Shown here: positions 1 to 9,340 of the stretch, in pieces
Position numbering within the stretch: the first letter of the stretch is position 1
Layout: each line of letters starts with the position of its first letter
NCBI GenBank assembly: GCA_964426945.1
Contig: CAYRSS010000002.1
Span: 62,001-126,000, forward strand
DNA: 64,000 bases
From: CAYRSS01 sp964426945
GTDB taxonomy: Bacteria; Planctomycetota; Phycisphaerae; UBA1845
Direction of reading: 5' to 3'
The notes under the pieces: model-generated
Seen by the model: the letters and a program-made list of their open reading frames with translations, nothing else
What the model was told of the DNA's origin: nothing
The model's database searches: none
Program-made: the position numbers and the translations under genes

Positions 1-561
1 CTGAAGGTAGATCTCGTGCTCCTCCGTCGGCCCTTCCATCGCGAGAACAAGGTCGAGGTCGCCGTCGCTGTCCATGTCAGCCCAGGCCACGTTCTGGTGA
101 AAACCGGGATCGTCGAGGTTCGTGGCGGCGCTGGCGTCGGTGAAGCCGAGGCCGCCGTCGTTGCGCAGGAAGTCGCCGACGTCAGGATGCGTGTTCGAGC
201 TGCCGATGAACACGTCCACGTCACCATCGCCGTCGACATCGGCCCAACAGGCGCTCCAGGTGGGACCGTTCGTAGCGAACTGAAGCATCGAGGAGATGTC
301 CGTGAACGTCGCGGCGCCCGTCCCGATGATGTTGTTGCGGAGGAGCTTTTTCGCGGCCGTGGCCCCCTGAATGAGCAGATCGACATCGCCGTCGTTGTCG
401 ATGTCGGCGAAGGAGCCGCTGCGGGCGTCGACCGAGAGGCCGCCCAGAACGGAGGCGCCGACGTCCGAAAACGTGGCTCCCGCCAGCGCCGGCGACACAC
501 CGAACAGACACAAAGCGACGCCGGCGGCGACCGCGAGCGCAGGTAGTACGTGGTGACGCAT
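1..561 (-). CDS. FG-GAP/VCBS repeat secreted protein (C-terminus outside window)
   Basis: This leftward reading frame opens with ATG at 561 and is still open at base 1, so 187 residues are visible and the C-terminus is missing. The N-terminus is a signal peptide (MRHHVLPALAVAAG..., likely cleavage after SPALA). Three calcium-loop repeats of FG-GAP/VCBS type follow: DIDNDGDVDLL near residue 50, DVDGDGDVDVF near 102 and DMDSDGDLDLV near 165. Such repeats build secreted beta-propellers in planctomycetes, usually without a known ligand. A C-terminal sorting signal cannot be checked here. The annotation as a secreted propeller is firm; the function is unknown. Confidence 0.85.
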   Translation of the reverse strand, partial: MRHHVLPALAVAAGVALCLFGVSPALAGATFSDVGASVLGGLSVDARSGSFADIDNDGDVDLLIQGATAAKKLLRNNIIGTGAATFTDISSMLQFATNGPTWSACWADVDGDGDVDVFIGSSNTHPDVGDFLRNDGGLGFTDASAATNLDDPGFHQNVAWADMDSDGDLDLVLAMEGPTEEHEIYLQ

Positions 562-637
562 GAAACGGCTCCGGAAAACGGCTGTGCGATGCTGCCCGCC
601 GTCCAGTATAACGAAACGGCCTCTCCGAGTCTGCCCG

Positions 638-1120
638 TCAGGATGGACCCGCGGACCCGGAATTCAGCGGCACGCACACGTCCGTCACGAGATCCTCCGG
701 CCGCGTGTCCACCGGGTTGTTGCGATAAAACTCGATGCACGGGCCCGCGCCGGGTTCCCGGTGATTGGCGGGCATCCAGCGTCCCATGATGGCCCCGTAG
801 GTCTCGCTGAGCTTCTCGTAGGGACCGCGGTGCGTCGCCACGGCATACTCGCCGCCAGGGGTCTCCTGCACACCGATGTCGCCGCTTGCCTGAAACTGCA
901 GCGATATGGCCAGACACGCGTCGTAGCGCAGGCGTTCGGCCGGTATGACCTCCGGATCATCGTGGCAGAGCCCGAACATGTTCATCGTGGGGCCGAGCAG
1001 CCCTGCCGGGCCGGCGAACGCGAACAGCCGCTGCCAGGCCACGCCGCATTGTGTGTACGGGCCGGTATGACGAACGAAGGCGACGCGGGTCGAAGGCAAC
1101 TTCTCGATTCGAACGTCCAT
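638..1120 (-). CDS. GyrI-like small-molecule-binding domain protein
   Basis: The protein has 160 residues. The start at 1120 was chosen because CAGGAG lies about 7 bases upstream and the family begins there (MDVRIEKLPSTRVAFVRH). The motif VAFVRHTGPY, followed later by the repeat-like VATHRGPYEKL, is the pseudo-symmetric pattern of the GyrI/AraC effector-binding domain. Here it stands alone without a helix-turn-helix. Family members bind hydrophobic ligands, or in some cases hydrolyse them, in the cytoplasm. The reading frame continues upstream of this start in low-complexity Arg/Ser sequence that looks non-coding. The ligand is unknown. Confidence 0.75.
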   Translation of the reverse strand: MDVRIEKLPSTRVAFVRHTGPYTQCGVAWQRLFAFAGPAGLLGPTMNMFGLCHDDPEVIPAERLRYDACLAISLQFQASGDIGVQETPGGEYAVATHRGPYEKLSETYGAIMGRWMPANHREPGAGPCIEFYRNNPVDTRPEDLVTDVCVPLNSGSAGPS

Positions 1121-1331
1121 GAATGCGTCTCCTGTTGAGGAAGCGGAACCCGCCACCGAGCACTCTCGCCGGGGTGAAGCCACGGGAGGCTGTCGCGACG
1201 ACGGGCCGCGCAGAAGCGGTTCAGGCTCGTCACGGCTGCGTGCCGGAACCCACACGTCAGCTGCCGAAACGCATGACCTCACGCTCGAATGGCACGAACC
1301 GGACGCGCGGGCGCCCGGCCCGCCGGACGAC

Positions 1332-2454
1332 TCAGGCCCGGGCCTTGTGGCGGGCGGCCGCCTTGCGGCGCAGCTCCGCCTCGATGAAGGCCTGAAGCTC
1401 CCCGTCAAGCACGCCCTGCGAATCGTGGCTGAGTTCGCCGGTGCGCGAGTCCTTGACCCGCTGCTCGGGGTACAGGAAGTAGCTGCGGATCGCGTTGCCC
1501 CAGCCGATGTTACCCTTGGCGTCGTAGATCTTGGCCAGCTCGCCATCGCGCTTCGCTTCCTCCATCAGGTGAAGCTTGGCCATGAGCATCTGTCGGGCGG
1601 CGGCGCGGTTCTTGTGCTGGGACCGCTCGTTCTGGCACTGCACCGCCACGCCGGAGGGCAGGTGCGTGAGCCGGATCGCTGACGACGTCTTGTTGACGTG
1701 CTGACCGCCTGCCCCGCTGGCGCGAAAGACGTCTTCGCGCACATCCTTGTCCCAGTCGATCTCGATCTCGATGTCGTCGACCTGCGGCTGCACGTCGACC
1801 GAGGCGAAGCTCGTCTCCCGCTTGCCTTGCGCGGAAAACGGCGAGATGCGCACCAGCCGGTGCACACCCGTCTCGCACGACAGGTAGCCGTAGGCATACG
1901 GCCCCTTCACGAGCAGACTGCACGATTGGATGCCTGCCTCCTCGCCCTGCCGCATGCCGAGTTCCTCCACCTCGTAGCCGCGCAGTTCGAAGTACCGCAG
2001 GTACATGCGCAGCAGCATGGAGGCCCAGTCGCACGCGTCGGCGCCGCCTGTGCCGGCTTGAATGTTGAAAAAGCAGTCGCGGCCGTCGTCGGGGCCGGAG
2101 AGGAGCGTAAGCAGCTCCACATCCGCCACGGCCTTCTCCAGGCCGGATAGGGCCTCGTCGAGCTCGGCCCGCGAGGCCTCGTCGCCCGCTTCCTCGGCGA
2201 GCTCAAGCAGCACGCCGGCATCCTCCGCCCGAGACTGGGCGAGCGCCAGCGGATCGAGCACGGCTTTGACGGCCTTCAGCTCCCCGATGACTGTGCGCGC
2301 GGCTTCCGGGTTCTCCCAGAAATCCGGAGCGGTCATGCGGTCTTCGAGTGTTCTTCGGTGGGCCTGTCGTCGAGGCAGGTCAAAGAGAGTCCCGGATCGC
2401 GATGATCCGGGCCGTGAGGTCGGTGAGGGTTGCGGACGGGTTTTCGTAGGCCAT
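1332..2454 (-). CDS. prfB: peptide chain release factor 2, with programmed +1 frameshift
   Basis: RF2 terminates translation at UGA and UAA. The gene is in two frames. Frame 0 starts with ATG at 2454 (MAYENPSATL...RDSL, 24 residues) and hits TGA at 2382-2380. The codon before is CTT, giving CTT-TGA-C, the standard RF2 slippage site. A +1 shift continues as DLPRRQAHRRTLEDR and joins the main frame at MTAPDFWENPE (2336). The fused product is 373 residues, close to the usual 365. The stop-codon-recognition motif SPF (VRISPFSAQGK) and the catalytic GGQ (ASGAGGQHVNK) are both present. GGGA a few bases before the slip site could act as a weak internal Shine-Dalgarno. Low RF2 would favour shifting, so the gene is expected to autoregulate. 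Confidence 0.95.
2380..2385 (-). promoter_or_regulatory. prfB: RF2 programmed +1 frameshift site (CTT TGA C)
   Basis: CTT at 2385-2383 is followed by in-frame TGA at 2382-2380 and then C. This is the same slippery heptamer used by most bacterial prfB genes. Reading on in the +1 frame keeps 15 codons open up to the ATG of the main frame. Confidence 0.93.
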
Positions 2455-2505
2455 GATTGGTTTCCGCAGGGTACAGCGCCGGCTCCTTGCCGAACGTCGG
2501 GTGGC

Positions 2506-2534
2506 AGTATACCGCGGAAGGCCCAGCTTGTCGC
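2506..2534 (-). promoter_or_regulatory. candidate sigma70-type promoter of prfB
   Basis: On the minus strand the -35-like GCGACA (2534-2529) is separated by 17 bases from the -10-like TATACT (2511-2506). This would give a leader of about 45 bases before the prfB ATG at 2454. Called by eye against consensus. Confidence 0.45.
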
Positions 2535-2611
2535 GGGTAGCGACCAGCGGCCCGCTTGGTGATCGTATCGAGCCGGCCATAGAATCCCCTCGTGATGGCC
2601 GTCCGCACCCG

Positions 2612-3157
2612 ATGATGAACTCGCTCCGGAGCCTTCGCATCATGCTCGACCACATGAAGAGAATCCTGGCGGGCCAGTTCGAAGCCGGCCTCTGCATGCT
2701 TGACGACTGCCTGCGGGCTTGCCCGGACGAGTACTGGGACGGCGTGATTGGCAAGTACCCGTTCTGGCACGTCGCCTATCACACGCTCTGCTTCGTCGAC
2801 CTCTACCTCTCCCCCGGCGAAGCTGCGTATGCGTCTCGCGACGCGTTCCACCCCGCGGGCATGAAGGAATTCAGCGAGGAATACCCGAGCCGGCGCTTCT
2901 CGCGAGCTGAGCTTCTCGCCTACGCGGCGGTATGCCGTACGAAGATCGCCGAGGTCCTGGCGGCGGACACGGCGGCGTCGCTGTTGGCCGACTGCGGCTT
3001 CCACTGGCTCCCCATCTCGCGGGGCGAACTGCACCTGTACAACATCCGGCACCTGCAGCACCACACCGGTCAGCTCTCGGCCTTCCTCCGGCGGGCCAGC
3101 GTCGAGACGCGATGGGTTAAATCGGGCTGGCGGTCCGCCGCCGGACCTGCCACCTGA
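2612..3157 (+). CDS. DinB-like metal-dependent four-helix protein
   Basis: The protein has 181 residues from ATG 2612; ATG 2615 or ATG 2642 (MLDHMKRILAGQFEA) are alternatives, and none has a clear ribosome site. The pattern WHVAYHTLCFVDLYL near residue 53 and HLQHHTGQLSAF near 155 supplies the spaced histidines of the DinB/YfiT-like fold, which binds a divalent metal. Members include thiol-dependent transferases (for example mycothiol or bacillithiol S-transferases), but the substrate of this one is unknown. It is divergent from prfB, with their 5' ends 157 bases apart. Confidence 0.7.
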   Translation: MMNSLRSLRIMLDHMKRILAGQFEAGLCMLDDCLRACPDEYWDGVIGKYPFWHVAYHTLCFVDLYLSPGEAAYASRDAFHPAGMKEFSEEYPSRRFSRAELLAYAAVCRTKIAEVLAADTAASLLADCGFHWLPISRGELHLYNIRHLQHHTGQLSAFLRRASVETRWVKSGWRSAAGPAT

Positions 3158-3298
3158 CGGCTCATCGGCGGGTCATCGGCGCAACCTGATAGGCCGGAGT
3201 ATACAGTAGCACTGCATCCATCGCAGAATCAAGAAATTAGGATTTTGTTTGGACGGTGCTTGCGGAGCCGGGCGGGCGTGGTTAGGATGTCCGCCCGC

Positions 3299-3670
3299 AT
3301 GAAGCGCTGGATGAGTCTCGTCGTGGCGATTGTCGCGATTGCGGCCGTCTTGGTATGGCAGCGACGCGAGGCGGGCGCGCAGGTGCTAGCCACCGCGCTC
3401 CGCATTCCCGACGAAATCGACGAGATCTCCCAGATCACGCCGACCGATCGGGAGTACCTGCGCGACCTGATCCGTCGGGAGCATCCCGCCGCCTTCGAAC
3501 GCTCGTACGACGCCAGCGAAACGCCGGGCCGGCGCTTCAGCCAGGTGCTCTACGAGGAGTTGCTCTGGAGCGGTGTGTTGCGGGCCCTCCGGGCACAGGG
3601 TCGCGAAGCGCTGGTCGAGATCGTCGAAACCGCGCGGCGCGAGTTCGTCTTCTTCGCCGACGAGGTGTGA
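3299..3670 (+). CDS. membrane-anchored hypothetical protein
   Basis: I do not recognise this family. From ATG 3299 (AGGA lies 11 bases upstream; ATG 3287 is an alternative) it has 123 residues. An N-terminal hydrophobic segment (MSLVVAIVAIAAVLVW) should anchor it or act as a signal. A charged region follows, rich in Arg and Glu, with DEIDEISQITPTDREYLRDL, and the end is predicted helical (ALVEIVETARREFVFF). It lies 110 bases upstream of the DUF1579 gene in the same direction and may be co-transcribed. Confidence 0.6.
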   Translation: MKRWMSLVVAIVAIAAVLVWQRREAGAQVLATALRIPDEIDEISQITPTDREYLRDLIRREHPAAFERSYDASETPGRRFSQVLYEELLWSGVLRALRAQGREALVEIVETARREFVFFADEV

Positions 3671-3779
3671 GCCGTTTCGGCGATTCGGGCCGTTTGATCC
3701 ACGTTGCTGTCGTATTCCCGCCGCCCGCGCGTTGGGCCGGGGGCGGTTCGTTTCAGCCGGTTATTCAGGAGAAGCACCC

Positions 3780-4424
3780 ATGAAGAAGTTTGTGTTTGCT
3801 GCGGCGGTTGCTCTGGCGGTGGGCCTGTGGGGCATGTCGTCCCTCACCAACGCGCAGGAGGGCAAGAAGGATGGCGGTCATGCCGGTCATGACCACGCGG
3901 GTCATGGTCACGATGGCCATGCCCATGGCGACATGCCCGACATGGCGCCGATCACGCCGTCGGTCGAGCATCGCCGTCTCGACCAGTTCGTCGGCAACTG
4001 GAAGCACGAGTCGAAGTTCTGGATGCCGGGTTCGCCCGAGCCGATGATCGCCACCGGCACGAGCATCAACAAGGCCATCCTCGGCGGCCTCGCCGTCACC
4101 GATGAGTACACGTCCAAGAGCGAGATGGGCGATTTCGCCGGCTACGGCATCACCACCTGGAACATCGACAAGCAGAAGTACGAGAGCTACTGGTTTGACG
4201 TCATGAGCCGCTACGGCGCGACCCAGATGTGGGGCACGTACGACGAGAAGACCAACCAGTTCACCTTCAAGGGTGAGAGCATGTGCCACGACGGTACGAT
4301 GCAGAAGATGCGCGCCGTCCACCGCTTTGAGGGCAAGGACAAGCACGTGTTCGAGATGTACATGACCGGGGCGGACGGCAAGGAAGCCAAGGGCATGGAA
4401 ATCACGTACACCCGCGTGAAGTAG
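3780..4424 (+). CDS. DUF1579 family secreted protein with His-rich linker
   Basis: The protein has 214 residues. ATG 3780 follows CAGGAG at a good distance, and an upstream extension of the frame was discarded. It has a signal peptide (MKKFVFAAAVALAVG..., cleavage likely near TNAQ). A Gly/His/Asp-rich stretch at about residues 32-50 (HAGHDHAGHGHDGHAHG) may bind metal. The rest is a DUF1579 domain (LDQFVGNWKHESKFW through GMEITYTRVK), a lipocalin-like beta-barrel of unknown role that is abundant in planctomycetes. A strong hairpin terminator follows, so the transcript probably ends here. Confidence 0.82.
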   Translation: MKKFVFAAAVALAVGLWGMSSLTNAQEGKKDGGHAGHDHAGHGHDGHAHGDMPDMAPITPSVEHRRLDQFVGNWKHESKFWMPGSPEPMIATGTSINKAILGGLAVTDEYTSKSEMGDFAGYGITTWNIDKQKYESYWFDVMSRYGATQMWGTYDEKTNQFTFKGESMCHDGTMQKMRAVHRFEGKDKHVFEMYMTGADGKEAKGMEITYTRVK

Positions 4425-4478
4425 TCCTGATCCCGCCCGGAACCCTGCCCGGGACCTCCTTGGCGGGCATGAAAACCC

Positions 4479-4514
4479 CACGGAACCCCGGCACCGACGC
4501 GCCGGGGTTCCGTG
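4479..4514 (+). terminator. hairpin terminator after DUF1579 gene
   Basis: A perfect 14-bp stem (4479-4492 with 4501-4514) closes an 8-base loop and is followed by CCACTTTA. The opposite strand reads GGGGTTTTC after the stem, so it may work in both directions. Confidence 0.75.
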
Positions 4515-4682
4515 CCACTTTATGGCATTCCAGTCGCCAAGTCCCTGATTCCGGTTGACGCCGCGCAGCCGCCTCGGTAGAGTGACTGCCGCTTCCAGGG
4601 CATGCCGCCTGGGGTGCGGAGCGCCGGCACGGCGGAGACTAAGGTCTCCGACCAACTCCGCCGATTCATGGAGGAAGCAGCC

Positions 4683-5081
4683 ATGACCAGTCACGACATG
4701 CTGACACACGATTCTTCCGCTGTCGTATCGCTCCCAGGCTCGCAGCCGCGCTTGTCGCCGTCGCGCTTCGCCGCTGCCGCCCCTGCCTTGCCTTCAAAGC
4801 TCTGCGCGCGCATTGTCGGCCTGGATCGCTGCGAGGTGCTCCAGTGTGACGGCGCCGAGTTCGACGCCGAGGGCATCCGCTTCGACGCCCCCGAATCCTG
4901 CGGCCTCTCGGTGGGGCAGCGCTACGAGGTCGTGTTCGGTGGCAGCCCGGAGTCTGATCGTGTCGCGCGCGACTTGGGCGACTCGCACTACGCGACCATC
5001 CTTCGCACCGAGCGCAAGTCCACCACGGGCGATAAGCAGTTGGGCGTGCGCATGCAGTTCGACAATCCTCTGCTCGTCTGA
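4683..5081 (+). CDS. small PilZ-like or beta-barrel protein
   Basis: The protein has 132 residues from ATG 4683, which has GGAGGA about 8 bases upstream. The N-terminal 45 residues are Ser/Ala/Pro-rich. The remainder has alternating strands ending in GVRMQF; the strand spacing (ARIVGLDRCEVL, EGIRFDAPE, LSVGQRYEVVF, ATILRTE, LGVRMQF) resembles PilZ c-di-GMP-binding barrels. The usual RxxxR and DxSxxG signature is not evident, so ligand binding is doubtful. A role in signalling is only a suggestion. Confidence 0.5.
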   Translation: MTSHDMLTHDSSAVVSLPGSQPRLSPSRFAAAAPALPSKLCARIVGLDRCEVLQCDGAEFDAEGIRFDAPESCGLSVGQRYEVVFGGSPESDRVARDLGDSHYATILRTERKSTTGDKQLGVRMQFDNPLLV

Positions 5082-5164
5082 CGCCCCACCCAGCTGGTGA
5101 GCTTCCCGCACTCCGCTTCGCCTTCTGCTTGACCAGTCCGCCCGCTCGCCGCGATCATGCCGCC

Positions 5165-5809
5165 ATGGCACAGCTCGATCGCGAACAAACCGTCCGGGAC
5201 ATTCTTCAGCGGCGTGTGAGCGCCATCATCCGCACCGGGGACCAAGGCGTCGCCCGCGCTGCGATGTCGGCTGCCGTTGCCGGCGGGATCCGGATGGCCG
5301 AATTCACCCTGACGACGCCCGGCGCGCTTGATTTGGTGGCGGAGTTCGCCGGTCAGCCGGATCTGCTCGTCGGGGCCGGCACCGTCCTCACCACGGAGCA
5401 GGCCCGACAGGCGGTGGCCGCGGGCGCTCGCTTCCTCGTTTCCCCTATCGGCGACCCGGCCGTCATCGCCGAGGCGCGCCGGCTCGGCGCGGCATCCATT
5501 CCGGGCACGCTCACGCCGACCGAGATGCAGGCGGCGCACGTCGCCGGCGCAGACTTCGTCAAGCTCTTCCCCGCCCCGCCGATGCCGGTAGCAGAATACG
5601 TCGCGGCCGTGCTGGGACCGCTGCCGCACCTGCGAATCTTTCCCACTGCGGGATTCACCGAGGACAACTTCACTTCGGTGCTCCGCGCGGGGGCTGTGGG
5701 CGTCGGCTTCGTCAAAGCGATCTTCGACCCCGGCGACCTCGCCGCCGGCCGATTCGACGCGATCGAAGCCCGCGCCCGACGGATCATGGAAAGACTGGCG
5801 GATCTGTAG
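5165..5809 (+). CDS. eda: 2-dehydro-3-deoxy-phosphogluconate (KDPG/KHG) aldolase
   Basis: The protein has 214 residues from ATG 5165 (MAQLDREQT). It cleaves KDPG to pyruvate and glyceraldehyde 3-phosphate in the Entner-Doudoroff and hexuronate pathways, using a Schiff-base lysine. Signature motifs are LLVGAGTVLTTEQ, SIPGTLTPTEM, FVKLFPAPP (the Lys is the Schiff-base residue) and IFPTAGFTEDN. A few bases upstream the frame is open, but the family starts here. No sugar kinase or dehydratase lies nearby, so substrate choice (KDPG, KHG or KDPGal) is open. The next gene is a transporter 138 bases downstream. Confidence 0.9.
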   Translation: MAQLDREQTVRDILQRRVSAIIRTGDQGVARAAMSAAVAGGIRMAEFTLTTPGALDLVAEFAGQPDLLVGAGTVLTTEQARQAVAAGARFLVSPIGDPAVIAEARRLGAASIPGTLTPTEMQAAHVAGADFVKLFPAPPMPVAEYVAAVLGPLPHLRIFPTAGFTEDNFTSVLRAGAVGVGFVKAIFDPGDLAAGRFDAIEARARRIMERLADL

Positions 5810-5947
5810 GCGGGCGCCCGATGCGGGCGCACAGTCGGCTTGACTGCGCGCTCGAAGCTTTTTCCTTGCAGGGCACCGCCCTATCCGCTACCGTGCCGCT
5901 GCTTTTTTGTCGGGCAGAGTCACCTGGTCCACCCGGAGGAGTCATCC

Positions 5948-7540
5948 GTGGCCAAGGAGCAATGGGGCACTCGAGTCGGCGTGATCCTCGCCGTCGCGGG
6001 ATCCGCCGTCGGTCTGGGCAACTTCCTCCGCTTCCCCGGCCAGGCGGCCGCGAACGGGGGCGGGGCATTCATGATCCCCTACTTCCTGTCGCTCATCTGC
6101 CTGGGCATTCCGATCTGCTGGGCCGAATGGACGATGGGCAAGTACGGCGGGCTGCACGGGTACAACTCGTGCCCGGCGATCTTCGGGCTCATCGGCCGCC
6201 GCAAGATCTGGCGATACCTCGGCGTCCTGGGGCTGCTCATCCCCGTCATCATCTACATGTACTACGTGCTCATCGAGTCGTGGTGTCTGGCCTACGCCTA
6301 CAGCTTTCTGACGGGCACGATCGATCTGGGCACCGACAAGACGGCGTTCGCTGCGCGAAGCAAGGAATTTTTCGCGTCCGTCACCGGGTCGAACCAGAAC
6401 GGCCTCATGCTCGACGGCAACATCCACATCAGCGTCATCGTCTGGATGCTGGTTTTCGCGCTGAACTTCACGCTGATCTACCGCGGGATCGCCAAGGGCA
6501 TCGAACGGTTCTGCATCATCGCCATGCCCATCATGGCTCTCTGCGCCGTGGCGGTGCTGATCCGCGTGCTGACACTCGGGACGCCCGACGAAAGCCAGCC
6601 CGAGCTGAGCGTCATGAACGGCCTGGGCTTCATGTGGAACCCCAAGGGGGCTGACCCCGACCAGGCGTGGTACACCTCCCTGTTCGTGCCACAGACGTGG
6701 CTCGCCGCGGCTGGGCAGATCTTCTTCAGCCTGTCGGTCGGCTTCGGCGTGATCATCAACTACGCCAGCTACCTCAAGCGCAAGGACGACATCGTCCTGT
6801 CCGGCCTCACGGCCTCATCGACGAACGAATTCTTCGAGGTCTGCCTCGGCGGGTTGATCACGATTCCTGCAGCCTTCGTGTTCCTCGGGGCGACCGGCGC
6901 CCTGGCGGGCGGGTTCGGTCTGGGGTTCGAAACGCTGCCGGTCGTTTTCCAGTACATGCCCGCGGGGCGGTTCTTCGGGTTCCTTTGGTTCTTCATGCTG
7001 TTCCTGGCGGCGATCACCAGCTCGCTGTCGATGCTTCAGCCGGCCATCGCTTTCCTCGAAGAGGGTCTGGGCATCGGCCGCAAGGCGTCCGTCGCGATGC
7101 TCGGCCTCGTCACCGGCATGGGCTCGCTGTTCGTGATCTACTTCAGCCAGAACCGCGACGCGCTGAACACGATGGACGATTGGGTCGGCACGGTGGCGAT
7201 CGTGCTGCTCGCCACGGTGCAGGTGCTGCTGTATGGCTGGGTATTCGGTGTGCGTCGCGGCTATGCGTTCGCCATGGAGGGCGCGGAGCTCAAGCTGCCG
7301 CGGGCATTCAACTTCATGATCAAGTTCGTCGCCCCGGCCTATCTGCTGGTCATGCTCGTCCTGTGGTGCTGGCAGGATCTGCCGAAGAAAATCGAAGCGC
7401 TACGCGGCGAAAACCAGGTGCCCTTCCTTACCATCTGCGTAATCGCCATGGTGACGGTATTCCTGCTCGTGCTGATTGCTATCGCCGGCCGCCGATGGCA
7501 GGTGGAATCGCGCGAGCACATCCAGATCGAGGAACACTAG
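5948..7540 (+). CDS. sodium-dependent symporter, NSS family (large subunit)
   Basis: The protein has 530 residues. GTG 5948 is chosen because CCGGAGGAG lies just upstream and the protein then begins VAKEQWGTRVGVILA, as in this family. NSS/SLC6 carriers move amino acids or related solutes with Na+ through 11-12 membrane helices. The TM1 motif GSAVGLGNFLRFPG is conserved and contributes to the Na+ and substrate sites. WAEWTMGKYGG and the SFNY-equivalent regions follow. A short membrane gene starts 24 bases downstream and is probably its small subunit. The substrate cannot be read from sequence. Confidence 0.9.
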   Translation: MAKEQWGTRVGVILAVAGSAVGLGNFLRFPGQAAANGGGAFMIPYFLSLICLGIPICWAEWTMGKYGGLHGYNSCPAIFGLIGRRKIWRYLGVLGLLIPVIIYMYYVLIESWCLAYAYSFLTGTIDLGTDKTAFAARSKEFFASVTGSNQNGLMLDGNIHISVIVWMLVFALNFTLIYRGIAKGIERFCIIAMPIMALCAVAVLIRVLTLGTPDESQPELSVMNGLGFMWNPKGADPDQAWYTSLFVPQTWLAAAGQIFFSLSVGFGVIINYASYLKRKDDIVLSGLTASSTNEFFEVCLGGLITIPAAFVFLGATGALAGGFGLGFETLPVVFQYMPAGRFFGFLWFFMLFLAAITSSLSMLQPAIAFLEEGLGIGRKASVAMLGLVTGMGSLFVIYFSQNRDALNTMDDWVGTVAIVLLATVQVLLYGWVFGVRRGYAFAMEGAELKLPRAFNFMIKFVAPAYLLVMLVLWCWQDLPKKIEALRGENQVPFLTICVIAMVTVFLLVLIAIAGRRWQVESREHIQIEEH

Positions 7541-7564
7541 GCCCTCAGCCTTGGAGGCGATGCC

Positions 7565-7717
7565 ATGAACCTGGGCGGTTGGATCTTCATGCTGACATCG
7601 ATCACGGCGGTGGTGAGCCTCATCACGTTCTGCTTCTACAAGGTGCTGACGAAGCCCTCGGCCGCCGACCACATGCACGCGCCGATCGAGATGGACACGC
7701 GGGACGCGGGGACGTGA
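7565..7717 (+). CDS. MetS-like small subunit of NSS transporter (50 aa)
   Basis: This short gene encodes 50 residues, with TTGGAGG about 8 bases before ATG 7565. The protein starts MNLGGWIFMLTSITAVVSL, has one membrane helix ending in CFYKVL, and a short acidic cytoplasmic tail (MEMDTRD-like). Some bacterial NSS transporters, such as MetP/MetS of Corynebacterium, require a one-helix partner encoded just downstream. Position, size and topology fit that role. Functional dependence here is inferred. Confidence 0.75.
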   Translation: MNLGGWIFMLTSITAVVSLITFCFYKVLTKPSAADHMHAPIEMDTRDAGT

Positions 7718-7723
7718 AAGAAG

Positions 7724-7892
7724 GGCTGTCAGCTATAAGCTGTCGGCTGTCAGCCAGAAAGAAGGCTCAGCGCGCCCTCTGGCTGACAGCCGATAGCTGC
7801 TTGGCCTGCGACGGGTTAGCTTATGCCTGACTGGCCGATAGCTCCCTGGCTGATGGCTGCCCGGCTGACAGCTGATAGCCGACAGCTGATAG

Positions 7893-7894
<2 letters not shown>
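7724..7894. repeat. cluster of degenerate inverted repeats (GGCTGTCAGC / GCTGACAGCC type)
   Basis: The gap between the symporter small subunit and the aldehyde dehydrogenase is filled with variants of one word: GGCTGTCAGCTATAAGCTG, TGTCGGCTGTCAGCC, GGCTGACAGCCGATAGCTG, GGCCGATAGCTCCCTGGCTG, GGCTGACAGCTGATAGCC and GACAGCTGATAGC. The arms at 7738-7759 and 7778-7798 are near-perfect inverted copies and could fold into a long hairpin. It has no coding potential and abuts the stop codon of the dehydrogenase at 7893. Confidence 0.85.
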
Positions 7895-9320
<1,426 letters not shown>

Positions 9321-9340
9321 GCAAGCTCCCTCGGGGCGGG

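Noticed and set aside
4668..4690. GGAGGAAGCAGCCA, reminiscent of the SRP RNA loop
   Set aside because: The flanks do not form the SRP helix 8 stem, and the string is explained by the ribosome site and start of the PilZ-like gene.
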